NCBI GenBank assembly: GCA_028456385.1 | Contig: JALNQF010000041.1 | Coordinates: 186,001 to 250,000 of the forward strand | Direction: 5' to 3' | DNA: 64,000 nt | Source of the DNA: Ophiosphaerella korrae | Lineage: Eukaryota > Ascomycota > Dothideomycetes > Pleosporales > Phaeosphaeriaceae | Shown: one piece after another, positions 34,155 to 47,401 of the stretch | Layout: every line of letters starts with the position of its first letter | Position numbering within the stretch: position 1 is the stretch's first letter | Translations under genes and position numbers: made by a program | The notes under the pieces: generated by a model | The model's input: the letters and a program-made list of their open reading frames with translations, nothing else | Databases searched by the model: none | Told to the model about the DNA's origin: nothing

Positions 34155-35221
34155 CTTGGTGGTGGGGGATGCGCAGAGGGGGTGCGGTACGATGAAGGGG
34201 ATGTTGAGGTTGGCGAGGTTGAGGAGCGCGACAGGAGGCGAGGCGGCGTAAAAGAGAAGTTGGGGGCGCTAGAGTAGATTGGCGCGGTTGCTGACTGGGC
34301 TCTGGAGACACAACGAGGGACACAAGCAACACTGAAGAGCTATGACGGCACGCACAGGAAGGAACGAAGAGGTTAAGGAGCGTTGAGAAGTGTTGGGATG
34401 TGATCTCTGGTAAAAGCGTGGTAATTTACGCTAGGGGAGGGGCGGAGCGGAAAGGTGCACGATGCCTTTCCGGGACGTCTCACAGGGGAAGGGCACGGGG
34501 GCGGCTGCTACCGGGCAAGCGTCTGGAAGTTAAAGAGAGATTTGCGCGGGATTTGCTATGCGAAACCGATCAGCTGTGGACCCAGATGGAGGACGCGCAA
34601 GCTACATGTTCGCTTCCCACTTCTCCAGCTTCCGCCCATGAGCGCTGCGCGCGCAATAGGGGGCGTCTAAATCTGCAGACACGGCAGGACAGACGACAGA
34701 GTCGCACACTACTATGCGCACTAGCGGTGCACAGGACAATGTGAGAGTAGAGAATGCCAGATTAAGCTTTGCTACTGTGCTCCCGTAGTCCTCAATGCGG
34801 ACAGACATGATCCATAGCATCCCTCTCTGCCTGGACACAAATGCTACCAACTCCCCCAAAAGAATCTGCTCCACGTCACCACGATCCCAAGACGGGGGAG
34901 ACCCGCAGCCAATGGTTGCGCCCACGAGCAGGCATGACAATTACAGCACCCATGAGTCGGCCCCTTTTCTCCTCTGGCTGCTTCTGTGCTGCATCCAGCT
35001 CCCCTAGCCAGCCCAGGCCAGTCAGGACCAAGTAGCTGGACCCTCAGCATGCTTGGCACGCTTGTTTTATCAGGCCCTGGGCTATAATTCTACCTACACC
35101 ACATCTGCTCCACCGCCTCTTCAAACACTGTCCGGTACTATCGCGCGCCGAGTACATGTTGAACCTCGCCCGCCAGACTTTAAAAAGAGTTCCTAGTTTC
35201 CAAGAACTCTTGCAAGGCACC
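34155..35221. other. Divergent promoter between transporter and UDP-galactopyranose mutase
   Basis: About 1.07 kb separates the two divergent start codons. No open frame here resembles a gene. A shared, bidirectional control region for the galactofuranose pair is plausible; individual sites were not assigned. Confidence 0.55.
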
Positions 35222-36937
<1,716 letters not shown>

Positions 36938-37170
36938 GCGTGGTAATGACTTATGTTGTATTGGATTGAATGAATGGCCGTTGTGCGCACGCATATGGTA
37001 TGGATGTGTCTAGATGGAGAGATGTGGTGGTGTTTATAGAGTATATATAGAAATACACGCTTGCCACGACACTGTTTTGACGCTGGCAGTGATGAAGTGG
37101 ATATTCCACAATCATCGCCCGAGCGCTATACATGGAATCAAGTGAGATCGAGCCCAACCAGCAAATAAAC

Positions 37171-38577
37171 CTATTTCCTCCCCTCCCTAAACGTCCTCAA
37201 TACCTCCCTCTCCTCCGCACTCCTAGCCACATCCTCCGCCCTCAACACCTCATGCTTCCACGCCTTGCCCCCTGCCCCATACTCCCCGCTAACCTGCCCA
37301 TCCCCCACCAACACCCACTTGTAAATCGTCAGCCCCTCCAGCCCCACCGGCCCACGACTATGTATCTTATTCGTGCTGATGCCCACCTCAGTGCCAAATC
37401 CATAGCGCTGCCCGTCCGCCATGCGCGTCGACGTATTCCAGTAGACAGACGCGGAATCAATGGCGGCGAGGAAGGTGCGCGCAGAGATGGAATCCGTGGT
37501 CAGGATTGCGTCGGTGTGGTGTGAGGAATGCGTGTTGATGTGTGCGATGGCGTGGGAAAGGGACGGAGAGGATTTGATCGCTAGCACGAGGTCGAGGAAT
37601 TCGGTAGCAAAGTCTTCATCTGTAGCGGGCTGGAGGAGTGCGGCAGATGCAGGGGGTAGGGCGGAGGACAGGGCAGCGAGGGAGGGGGGGTCACAGCGGA
37701 GGGAGACGCCGTGTTGGAGGAGGGCGGATGCGATGGTGGGAAGGGTGGTTGTGAGGCAGGATTCGGCGACGAGGAGTTGCTCTGTTGCATTGCAACCGGC
37801 GGGGTAGGAGGTTTTTGCGTCGAGGAGGATCTTGGTTGCTTTGTCGGCAGGGTAGTCGGCGCAGAGGTAGGTGCAGCAGATGCCGTCTGCGTGGCCGAGG
37901 ACGGGGATGGTTGTGTTGTCTTTGACGTAGCGGACGAGTTTGTTGCCACCACGGGGGATGCAGAGGTCGATGTAGGGGTCGAGCTTTAGGAGGTCGGCGA
38001 TGACATTGTGAGTTTGGACGAGTTGAAGGCAGTCTGATGGGACGGATGATTTTGAGAGAGCGGTAGATATTACAGAAGCAATTGCTGTGAAGCTGTTGCT
38101 GGATTCCCGACCGCCTTTGAGGATGGCTGCATTGCCGGATTTGATGGCGAGGGCAGATATGTTTGCAATGACTTCAGGGCGGGCTTCGAAAATGATCAAC
38201 AACACGCCAATTGGACATGTTATCCGCGAGAGAACGAGATCGTCGTCTAGGAGTGTTTTTGCAACGGTTTTATTGATTGGGTCCTCCAGGTCCCTAACGT
38301 CCAGGATGCCCTGCAGCATGTCCTCATACTTTCCCGGCTTCCCCAAATCTAACCTCTTTACCAAACTCGCACTCAGCGCCCCACCTGCGGCCGCCTTATT
38401 CGCAGCTTCCAGATCTTTGACATTGGCAGCCAGTACTTGCTCTTTGTTTTCTGCAAGTGCTTGGTGGATAGCAGTCAAAGCGGCATTTCTTTCCTCGGTC
38501 GATAAAACGGCCAACTCTCTGGATCCGAGTCTTGCCGCTTGGGCGACTTCAAGTGGGGTTGCGTTGGTTAGAGACAT
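37171..38577 (-). CDS. PRO2: Gamma-glutamyl phosphate reductase
   Basis: A single exon of 468 aa. The enzyme reduces gamma-glutamyl phosphate with NADPH to glutamate semialdehyde, the second step of proline synthesis. It belongs to the aldehyde-dehydrogenase superfamily, and the catalytic Cys262 sits in SYPAGCNATEQLL. Other blocks are CPIGVLLIIFEARPEVIANI, GNAAILKGGRESSNS, CIPRGGNKLVRYV and the C-terminal FGTEVGISTNKIHSRGPVGLEGLT. The length is slightly above the 456 of yeast Pro2. The ATG at 38577 begins the conserved region directly. It is convergent with UDP-galactopyranose mutase, only 233 bp apart. Confidence 0.96.
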   Translation of the reverse strand: MSLTNATPLEVAQAARLGSRELAVLSTEERNAALTAIHQALAENKEQVLAANVKDLEAANKAAAGGALSASLVKRLDLGKPGKYEDMLQGILDVRDLEDPINKTVAKTLLDDDLVLSRITCPIGVLLIIFEARPEVIANISALAIKSGNAAILKGGRESSNSFTAIASVISTALSKSSVPSDCLQLVQTHNVIADLLKLDPYIDLCIPRGGNKLVRYVKDNTTIPVLGHADGICCTYLCADYPADKATKILLDAKTSYPAGCNATEQLLVAESCLTTTLPTIASALLQHGVSLRCDPPSLAALSSALPPASAALLQPATDEDFATEFLDLVLAIKSSPSLSHAIAHINTHSSHHTDAILTTDSISARTFLAAIDSASVYWNTSTRMADGQRYGFGTEVGISTNKIHSRGPVGLEGLTIYKWVLVGDGQVSGEYGAGGKAWKHEVLRAEDVARSAEEREVLRTFREGRK

Positions 38578-39409
38578 GATGAGTACGAGGTTACCCCGAG
38601 GCGATGCGAGGGCGTGACTGGCAGTCTTTGTGGTGGACGCGTGACTCAGATGGGCTCAATGGAGTAGAAAATAATCTCTTTCAGGCAGGATGCAGGGTCT
38701 GGTGCTGCTGCAGGTGCTATTGGAGATGCGGAAACAAGCCGGATCGGAAGTAGTGACAGGCCATTGATAGGACAGGGACTTTGATGGTGTGCATGTGTGC
38801 CGTGGTGTGGGTGGTGTTGCGGGGTCTGGATTTCGGCTGTGGCTTGACAGGTGTGGCTGATGGACCGTGCATGGTTCCGGCCCTGACACTCCATGCTGAC
38901 GGGTCTCGTGAAGGCTACACGGTCTGCTGAAGTTTAGAGCTGGGTTGAATATTGAATCCAAGTTATTCACGGCTAGATTCGACGACCAAGCGCACGCTCG
39001 ACCATGACATCTCGTACGTGTGCGTCATGGCTCGGCGCGGCCGAGTCGCGGTGTGGCTGGGGTTTCTCGCTCAGGTCCACTCCCAGCCACCCGGCGTCCC
39101 CTGCCAGCCTCAACTTTACCACCCACTCCTGCGCATGGAATACGGCACGCCACGGGCTATCACCTTGGGTATATCAACTAACACGTATGTCGGCTAGGCA
39201 AGATGGCTGGCAACAGCTTTATAACCACTCTGCATGCCTCCCTGCATCTGCATCCCATTCCTCCCTCGATACCTCTCAAGTGCTGAGCTGGTACAACATC
39301 ACCATACTCACTTTGCCTGATAGTCTTCACTATACCAAGACATAACTATCTGGTCTATCTACCTATACGAATAACACTCGTTATCACCATCACAACGCTA
39401 CACATTACC
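38578..39409. other. Divergent promoter region PRO2 / Crh-type gene
   Basis: Both neighbours are transcribed outward from here. Frames are short and no family is recognised. The last 200 bp before 39410 are rich in CT and CA tracts, as in leaders of strongly expressed wall-protein genes. Confidence 0.6.
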
Positions 39410-40766
39410 ATGCGTTCCACAATACGCGCACTCGCTGCTGCGGCCGCTCTTGTCGCACCCTCGCTCGCCCAGACCTGGTCCAACTGCAACCCCACATTAC
39501 GAAGCGACTGCCCCCCCGACTCGGCCCTCGCTCGAACTGTCAACATCGACTTCAGCGCTGCCTCTGACAGCTTCACTACACAGGGTAACCCAACATACGG
39601 CAAGGATGGAGTCTCTTTTACCGTGGCCAAGTCTGGCGACTCGCCTCAATTGACGTCCAAATGGTACATCATGTTCGGCAAGGTCGAAATCAACGTCAAG
39701 GCCGCTCCCGGCGCCGGCATTGTTAGTAGCTTTGTCTTACAGTCCGACACCCTCGATGAGATTGACTGGGAGTGGCTCGGTGCCAACTCGGAAGAGGTGC
39801 AGACAAACTACTTCGGCAAGGGCCAAACCACCACCTACAACCGCGGCGCTTTCCACCAAGACGCCGGCAGCCAGGCCCGCTTCAAGAAGTACACCATCGA
39901 ATGGACCCCCAAGCAAATCGTCTGGCAGATTGACGGCGTCACTGTCCGCACTCTTGAGCCTGAAAACGCCAACAACCAGTACCCCCAGTCTCCCATGCAG
40001 ATCAAGTTTGGTGCTTGGAGTGGTGGTGATCCAGCCAACAACCAGGGCACCATTCAATGGGCACGTGGACCAACCGACTACTCAAAAGGGCCCTTCACCA
40101 TGCAAGTTAAGTCGATCATGGTTCAGGACTACTCCACTGGCACACAATATGTCTATGGCGACCGCACTGGAAATTGGCAATCCATCAAGTCAGTCGGAGG
40201 TGCCATCTTCTCTGGAGGTAACAAGCCTGTCGCCAACGCACCCTCTGTCACAGCCACAGCTTCCGGCCAGCCCATTCCCTTCACACCCAGCAACACCGAC
40301 GCCGCCACACGCTCCGGTGTCTACCCCTGGGTCCCTGGAACCACTGTTGCCGTCCCCCAAGCCACCTTCTCCAATTATCCTGGTCTGCCCGCCGGATGGA
40401 CTGTATCTGACAGCGGAAAAGTTGTACCGCCCAGCTCAGCGCCTGTTAGTAAGCCTCTTTTTCCCCTTTACTCCGATGCTTTGCGTTGCGATTCCCCTTT
40501 CCACAACCCAAGCTAACCTTTCCCAGATGTCCCAAGCCGCTTCCTATACGCAATCGCCTGCCTCGTCCTCTGGCGCATCTAAAACCCAATTCGACAAGGG
40601 CTTCACTACAATCCCTGCCCTTACCACCGCCAAGTCCACCCAGAACGCTGCGCAATCAGGCATCCCAGCTGCCCCTGCTGCGAACGCCGCACCGCATCTC
40701 ACCGATGGCCTTCTTGCCCCTCTCTTTGCTGCCATCGCCGCCCTTGTATGGCAACAAACTTGGTAG
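39410..40766 (+). CDS. GPI-anchored Crh-type GH16 cell-wall transglycosylase
   Basis: Two exons (39410-40444 and 40527-40766) give 424 aa. Crh enzymes join chitin to beta-glucan in the wall. A signal peptide covers residues 1-21. The mature start has the WSNCNPTLRSDCPPD block shared by Crh1/Utr2. The GH16 active site is DEIDWEW, with Glu117 and Glu121 as nucleophile and acid/base. After the catalytic domain comes a Ser/Thr/Pro/Ala-rich stalk and a C-terminal hydrophobic tail (LLAPLFAAIAALVW), the signature of a GPI anchor. The intron has two possible donors 4 nt apart (GTTAGT at 40445 and GTAAGC at 40449). Only the first joins the GPI-tail frame; the other gives a 364-aa form. Confidence 0.93.
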
Positions 40767-41584
40767 AACCATCTCTACACCACACTCGTCTTCCTCACAC
40801 GCCACCCACCATCACACTCGTCGCCATCACCAACATCACCCTTTATCGCCGGCAGATTGGCGTCAACATTGTGGTCAAGGTGTGGTGGACGCCCTTGCCT
40901 ATGCATCAGCTTGCTTTTCGTGGGAAACGGCGAAGACCAAGGCCTGAATCTTGGATTGGGTGGTAATGGAAAGGTGATTTTGGAATTTATGCATTTAATC
41001 GGCGTTTTTTCAGCGTGTTTTTTTTTTACAATGGGATGCATGGCATGGGCTATGAGATAAGATTAGGCACGGTTAGAGTAAGAGTAACGACGGCGACGTC
41101 GTGTGAATATAATTATGTATATCTAAACACTTGTTAAGAATGTGATGCTGATTGAGTTGTTTGATTAATGCTTTGAGTGGCCTTGGTAATTACACAAGTC
41201 TACAATACATCATATTGAAGAAAGAAAAAAAAAACGACCAGAATGTTAATTTAATTGGCATACAAGACTTCATTCAGTATCTCGACCTCATCATACAACC
41301 TTCGCCACGCCGCCATGTGTACTCCATCCTACTTCTTCCTTCCCCCACCTCAACCCATCACAGCGCAGCACAAATCTCACTCTCACTCTCTTACTCTCAA
41401 TCACTCATCATCCATTCCGTAAACATCCTAATATACACATTTTTCTTACTCATCCGCAGGCTCAACCTCACGTCAATCCACTCACTTGGCCCTAAACTCC
41501 GCAAGAAAGAAAAGGCATCATCCCTTCCCATTATTCTCCGCACTCGCATTGCTCTGCACACGACAACATAGCACGTGGCCTCAT
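40767..41584. other. Intergenic region between convergent Crh and Hrp1 genes
   Basis: It contains the 3' flanks of both genes, with T-rich and CT-rich tracts. No gene is seen. Confidence 0.65.
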
Positions 41585-44500
41585 TCAGCCGCCACGCCCA
41601 CCATACGGCGAGTGCCTGAAGCCGCCCGTGTGGCGTCCACCACCGCGATAATTCGCGCCGGGTTTGCCTGCGTTCTTGGGGCCCGTGGGCGCATTAACGG
41701 GGGCATTTGCAGGGCCAGTAGGGGGCTGTGAGCCGCCCTGTCTGCCGCGCTGGTTTATGTTGGGCTTGAAGCCGCCGCGACCGGCAGGGCCCGTGGGAGC
41801 CTGTGGCATATCGTCGTACATACCGTCCCAGGCCTGGTTTTGGAAGCCCTGATTGAAGTTCTGGCTCTGGGCCATCATGGGGTTTTGCATTTGCATGGCC
41901 ATGGTGTTCATCATCTGGGGGTTGGGAGAGCCAGTAGGGCGGCTCATCATTTGGGATTGCATTTGAGATTGCATTTGTTGCATGGCCATTGGGTTCATGG
42001 CGTTCATTTGGGGCATACCGGCGTTGCCTTGTTGGGCGAGGTTTTGCTGCATTTGTTGAAAGTATTGTTGCATGCGTTGCCAGTATTGGGCCATCATGGT
42101 GGGCGTCATGCCGCTGTTGCCACCTTGTTGTTGAGCGTTTTGCTGGTTGTCGAAGGTCCCATTTCCGTTGCCGTTGCCGTTGTTGTCGCGGTTGTTGAAT
42201 TTGTTGCCTCTACCGAATTTCTTATCGTTCTCGTCGTCACGCATGTTGCCTCGGGGCTGGGCACGCTTGACTTCGATGGGCTTCCCGAGGATCTGAAGGG
42301 GTTGTCGTAGGGTCGCATCGACGGCAGCGTCGCCATCAAAGGTGACGAAACCGAAGCCACGGGGGCGACCAGTCTCCTTGTCCATCATGAGCGTAGCATC
42401 GACGACCCGACCAAACTGTTTGAAGAACTTGGTGAAGTCCTCTTCAGTCGCCTCTTGGCTGACACCACCGACGAAGATCTTGCTGGTTCGCTCTTGCTCT
42501 TCACGTGGGATAGCACGCTTTGGGTCGATCTTGATTTACGTCAGTATATAAATATGTTGGAATCACCTTAAAACTTACAATTTTGCCGTCAAGATAGTGT
42601 TCCTTAACCATCACTGTGTTGACACACTTGGGATCTTTGAATGTGAGGAAGCCGAAGCCTCGTGAGCGGCCTGTAGCAGAGTCGCGCATCACAGTACATT
42701 CGCTGACTTCACCAAATTGTGAGAAGTAATCTTTTAGTGAGTCTAGTTGTTCAAGTTAGTTGCAGGTAAGGTACAATGTGCAAGATATGCAATAGCATCT
42801 ACGCAACACGTGGATGAGATGTAGATTTTACTAATCCTTACCTTCTGTCGTTTCCCAGTTGAGACCACCAATGAACATCTTGCTGCAATCAAAGTTAGTA
42901 TTGTAAATGGAGCTACGAGATATGTAAAACTGCAGAATCCAAAATCAACCAGATAGAGGCGCGTCATAGCTTTAAAATTGGTTGATTCGCTGCTAGATGT
43001 GTTATGTGGGCAATACAAGCTTTATATAGATGATGGCATTGCTCAATGTTGGTGGTCCGGTAAGAGTGTTGGTGTATGGTCAAATATCCACGTGACCGTA
43101 TGATTGCCATAGCGCAGACGGTTGGACTGAGCGGAAGCTTTGAATTGCGGCAAATTTCAATCTCCTGCAAGGCTCTGAAAGGCCAACATATCGACACGAG
43201 TCCAATGTTGCAATGTTTGCTGGCGAACCGAAAGGGCTGTCGAACTAGGCTTTCGCAGCTCGATCCATTGTGCATGAGCGCAGCTTAAAGAAAACAAGTA
43301 GCGTCAAGTCGTGATGATAGTAATCTATACCAAACAGGCGGAAATGCTGCAGCTGGTATTGAGTTGGTAGTTGAAGTAGCCGCCGTGGTTGACCAGCTGT
43401 GTTGATCCCACATGCATGGAGGATTGTTAAGCGAAGATGTCGTTTACGCTGCATGCCTGACCCAAACATGTTGCCTTCGTGGCGCCTGCCCAATCAAGTT
43501 GGATGTGGAGACGTGCCATAATTCATCTTTGGCCATTCGAGGCTCAAGCAGAGATAGCCGCAAAGGCACAGTATGTTCGGATGAGCGTCTGTGTTCTGCT
43601 ATGGACACGAGCGTAGATGTCTGGGCAAGCAGATCATCGCACGACTCGATGGCTACCCTCAGCTTGCGTGTTGGTACGCACTATCAAGTACCTAGGTATA
43701 TATCGACATAAGGCGTTGCTAAGTGATCCAGCAAGCCGCGATAGGCCTCGCGTAAGGCGTGCTGATGGGTGATGTGGAGAAAGCAGTCGTCGGCTATCCA
43801 TATCCCAGCTTCTTCCAACAATCCATTATTAAATAATGATCGCAGTGTTGTCTGCCAAATGCTGAACGATCTGCCTGCCCAGTGCTCTAGCACCACATTT
43901 TCTCGCGAGCAAGACTTGCAGCTTCTGCTCTCCCATCATGCCAGACTCGTGCCACGAGTACTTTCAAGCGCTCTGATCCGGATATGTGCAGTGATGAGAT
44001 GCACGTGTTGGTGTTACGCCCCATCGTATCTTATAGCCATATAATGTATCGAGCGGTGATTACAGCCCCACCACAAATCATGTCCGTCTAGTATACTGAG
44101 ATGTCGTGCCATGTCCAGTGTTGATCTTGAGCCACCAGCAGCGGACGCGCACCGCCTTCCGCGCGCATGTGAAACTTTACCCATATACTGATCCAAACAA
44201 GACGCAGCCACAAGTAGACAAAGAAAATGAAATGTGCACTTACCCATCTTCTTTCACATTTATGGGACCATAGTTGTCATCTTCCATGGGCGCAGCAGCA
44301 TATGACTGATCACCAGCGCCGTTGTAGCCCGACTGGTCCATCTGAGTATCCTCACTTTTGACTCCGAGCGCCTGCCATGACTGGGCAGCGTTTTCAGCAC
44401 CGTTCTGCGCCGCATCTGGAGCAGGCGCGCTTTCAGGCTCTGCATTCACTGGTTCAGGCTGTGCTTGGGGCGCAGGTGCAGGCGCAGGTGCCGCGGGCGC

Positions 44501-44623
44501 AGGCTTAGATGCCGGCTCCTCATCGTAGCTAGGCACGTGTTAGGCAGGGTGCGAGCCATGTGGGGGGAAGGAGAGTGCTCACAGGTCGTCGAAGATGTCG
44601 TCTTCAAAGTTGTCGTCGGCCAT
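41585..44623 (-). CDS. HRP1: Hrp1/Nab4-type hnRNP with two RRMs (mRNA 3'-end factor)
   Basis: Five exons (44623-44583, 44528-44244, 42882-42842, 42742-42579, 42529-41585) give 491 aa. The acidic N-terminus is [19 protein letters not shown], followed by an Ala/Pro/Gln-rich linker. RRM1 has RNP2 MFIGGL (residues 111-116) and RNP1 [11 protein letters not shown]2 has IFVGGV and RGFGFVTF. The tail is rich in Gln, Asn, Met and Gly, ending in RGG-like residues. Yeast Hrp1 binds the efficiency element for cleavage and polyadenylation and shuttles between nucleus and cytoplasm. The second intron is 1361 nt (44243-42883), far longer than the others here. The last intron uses an AAG acceptor, yet the junction [12 protein letters not shown] fits the family. 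Confidence 0.93.
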
Positions 44624-44959
44624 AGCGGAAGTGCCGTGTCAGTGGAGATGGGCGCAAGGGGCTGATGGGCCTGGGGTATTCGATCCTGTCTCGCAGATTA
44701 ACGTGAAGAGGCAGAGCGCGCCGATGTGAAGTGTCGCGGTAGAGTTGGAGTAGGCGCGAGCACAAAGGTGATGGTGGCCAAAGGTTGAAGATCAAAGGTG
44801 AGAGGAGCCCGACGCGAAAGTGAGGAGACAAAACGAGTAGAAACGGCCGTGCCTGGGCTTGGCGGGCTGGCGGTCTGTGCTTCGGTGAGAGGTGTGTGGT
44901 GTGCAACGTCGAATGCGGCGGGCGGGCGAGCTTCCAAGCGTCTCTGGAGCAACTTCGCC

Positions 44960-44998
44960 ATGAAGAAGAAGCAGCCGCAGCAACAGCAGCAGCAGCAG
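44960..44998 (+). other. Possible 5' coding exon of the Gyp1 gene (polyQ start)
   Basis: ATG followed by three Lys codons and a CAG-rich run ends exactly at a GTGTGT donor (13 codons, phase 0). It faces away from the HRP1 start 337 bp to the left and could be the true start of the Gyp1 gene, with a short middle exon near 45.15 kb. I could not fix the intervening junctions, so it is offered as a candidate only. Confidence 0.35.
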
Positions 44999-45361
44999 GT
45001 GTGTATTTCTTGCATATCCCGGGTTGCTTTTTGCTCTTGCTGTGCTGACAATTAGCCAGGAAATGGTCCAGGTCGGTTCGTGTCCTTGCAAGCCGCAACA
45101 AACGTCATAGCATTGGGGAGGATAGCTAACATGTTACTTCCCAAACCACAGACCGTTCTTCGTACGTTTGCGTGATGCATCAAATGGCCTGTCCAGACGC
45201 TAATATTTTCAAATTAGTACTGCATCTCCCTTCTGGCGAACAGCAACCTCGGCCAATTCCCCGAACACGGCGCAACACAAGAAGGTCATTGGCGCCGCAT
45301 ACTCGCACGCCGATGTGCTCAACTTCAACTCTCTGTATGCAAGCTGTATACATGTGCACAC

Positions 45362-47043
45362 ATGATCTTGACTAATCGCCCAAGGAGCGTCTCGGGCTCG
45401 CATTCGCGCCCTCGAACCCCGCCATCGGCCACCCACAGCCGGGATTCGAGCGCTGCCCCAAGTCGGAACACTACATCCCCCCGCCCTGCCCGACCTTCGT
45501 ACAGTAGTTTTCTCCAAAACACAGACCATGATTGGGACCAAGACGATGGAGATGAGGGGGACATGTTCGAGGATGATGAGGACGAGTTTGGTTTGCCCAG
45601 TATAGCTAATATGCGAAGAAAAGGCAGGCGAAAACAGCCAAATCTAGCAGACACAAAATTGGCTGGTGCAAGGAGCGTGTCAGGACCCGCGGCCTGGCGG
45701 AGCATAGACAGCGGCGACATTGCCGAAGAACGAGGAATACCCACCTACCCCACTGCAAAGAAAGTTGAAGGAAAAATACTACGCCCGCAATATCAGGAGA
45801 TCCTTCGAGACCCAGCAAACTCCCTGCATCTAATTTCGCATCCCTCTATACCTCTCAACGCTACCGCTAAGCAAATCGAAGAGCAGTCTGCACGCACTGC
45901 AAGAATCAACAAATTCAAGAGAATACTTCAGGCCAGCACCGTCTCTTTGCCTGACCTCCGGGACCTGGCATGGTCCGGTGTTCCATCAGAAGTTCGCGCT
46001 ATGACATGGCAAGTCTTGCTAGGATACCTACCGACGAGCAGCGAACGCCGAGTAGCAGCCCTGGAAAGGAAACGAAAAGAGTACTTGGAAGGCGTACGAC
46101 AAGCATTTGAGCGTGGAACTTCAGGCAGTGCTAGTGCAGTTGCCGCTGGAATAGCAGGCACTTCCTCATTCCCATCCACAATACGAGGGCGAGGTCGCGG
46201 ACTAGACGAGGCTATTTGGCATCAGATCAGTATTGATGTGCCGCGGACAAATCCTCACCTTCCACTATATCAATACGAAGCCACGCAGCGATCGCTTGAG
46301 AGAATATTATACGTATGGGCAATCAGGCATCCTGCCTCAGGTTATGTACAAGGTATCAATGACCTAGTTACCCCCTTCTGGCAGGTCTTCCTCGGTGCAT
46401 ATATCTCCGATTCAGAGATTGAATTCGGCATGGATCCAGGCCAGTTACCCAAACCAGTCCTTGACGCTGTCGAGGCAGATTCCTTCTGGTGTCTCACAAA
46501 GCTGCTTGATGGCATTCAGGACAATTATATCGCCCAGCAGCCCGGTATTCAGCGGCAAGTAGCTGACCTGAGAGACCTTACCACACGCATTGACGGGGAA
46601 TTGGCAACACATCTCCAAAATGAGGGAGTTGAATTCATTCAGTTCAGCTTTCGCTGGATGAATTGTCTTTTGATGCGCGAAATATCGGTCAAAAATACAA
46701 TACGGATGTGGGATACTTATCTGGTATGTCTTGACTTGTTCTATTTTATGTGTGAAGTTGGACTAAAAATCCACAGGCTGAGGAGGATGGTTTCTCCTCC
46801 TTCCACCTCTACGTATGCGCAGCTTTTCTTGTCAAATGGTCTGAGCAACTACGGAAAATGGACTTCCAAGAGATCATGATGTTCCTCCAATCCTTGCCTA
46901 CCCGTCAATGGACAGAGAAAGACATTGAGTTGCTTCTCAGTGAAGCTTTTATATGGCAGAGCCTTTTCAAGGGCAGCGGCGCACACTTGAAAAACACAAA
47001 TTCCAAAGGTAACAGCGGAGTTGGCATGGGCCCCGATCATTGA
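45362..47043 (+). CDS. GYP1: Gyp1-type TBC-domain Rab GTPase-activating protein
   Basis: Two sure exons (45362-46723 and 46777-47043) give at least 542 aa. The N-terminal 140 residues are low-complexity with an acidic patch (DQDDGDEGDMFEDDEDEFG). The TBC domain starts at about residue 200 (DLAWSGVPSEVRAMTWQVLLGY). Its catalytic motifs are ISIDVPR (IxxDxxR, Arg295) followed by TNPHLPLYQ, and SGYVQGINDLVTPFW (Gln330). This combination is that of yeast Gyp1, a cis-Golgi GAP for Ypt1 (Rab1). An insertion rich in Gly, Ser and Arg lies before the Arg finger. The 53-nt intron restores AEEDGFSSFHLYVCAAFL. The ATG at 45362 may lie in a 5' intron; the real N-terminus could come from the polyQ exon at 44960. 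Confidence 0.9.
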
Positions 47044-47401
47044 GGGCTTCGCTCTACGTCTAGGCAGATGAATGAAAACGTGGCCGCCTACGAATTACTT
47101 CTGCGTCGTTCTTCATCTGTATTGATGTACTGGGATATATACAGCCTGAGTCACTTAGGAGGGCTTAAGGCTACTTGAAATTCTCACAGATGCTGTTGCC
47201 AAGGCTGCCATATTTCATCGTAGCCGAGAGGCTATCCATGTACGGGGGACAGTCAGCGAGAGTTAGCAACCCCGCTTCGACCCCGCTGTACGTCACATAT
47301 CCAAAGCTGAGCCTCAATCGTTCCATACAACTACAGACGGCATTCTCACAGAAGTCCCAAAACAGGCTGACATCAGGACTGGAGAGACCAAGTTAGTCAT
47401 C
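47044..47401. other. Intergenic region Gyp1 / cyclase-family gene
   Basis: A short tandem-orientation spacer holding the Gyp1 3' flank and the promoter of the next gene. No other feature is seen. Confidence 0.65.

Noticed and set aside
43305..43330. gtgatgata, resembling a snoRNA C box, within the long HRP1 intron
   Set aside because: It is on the strand opposite to HRP1 transcription and no matching D box with a terminal stem was found.
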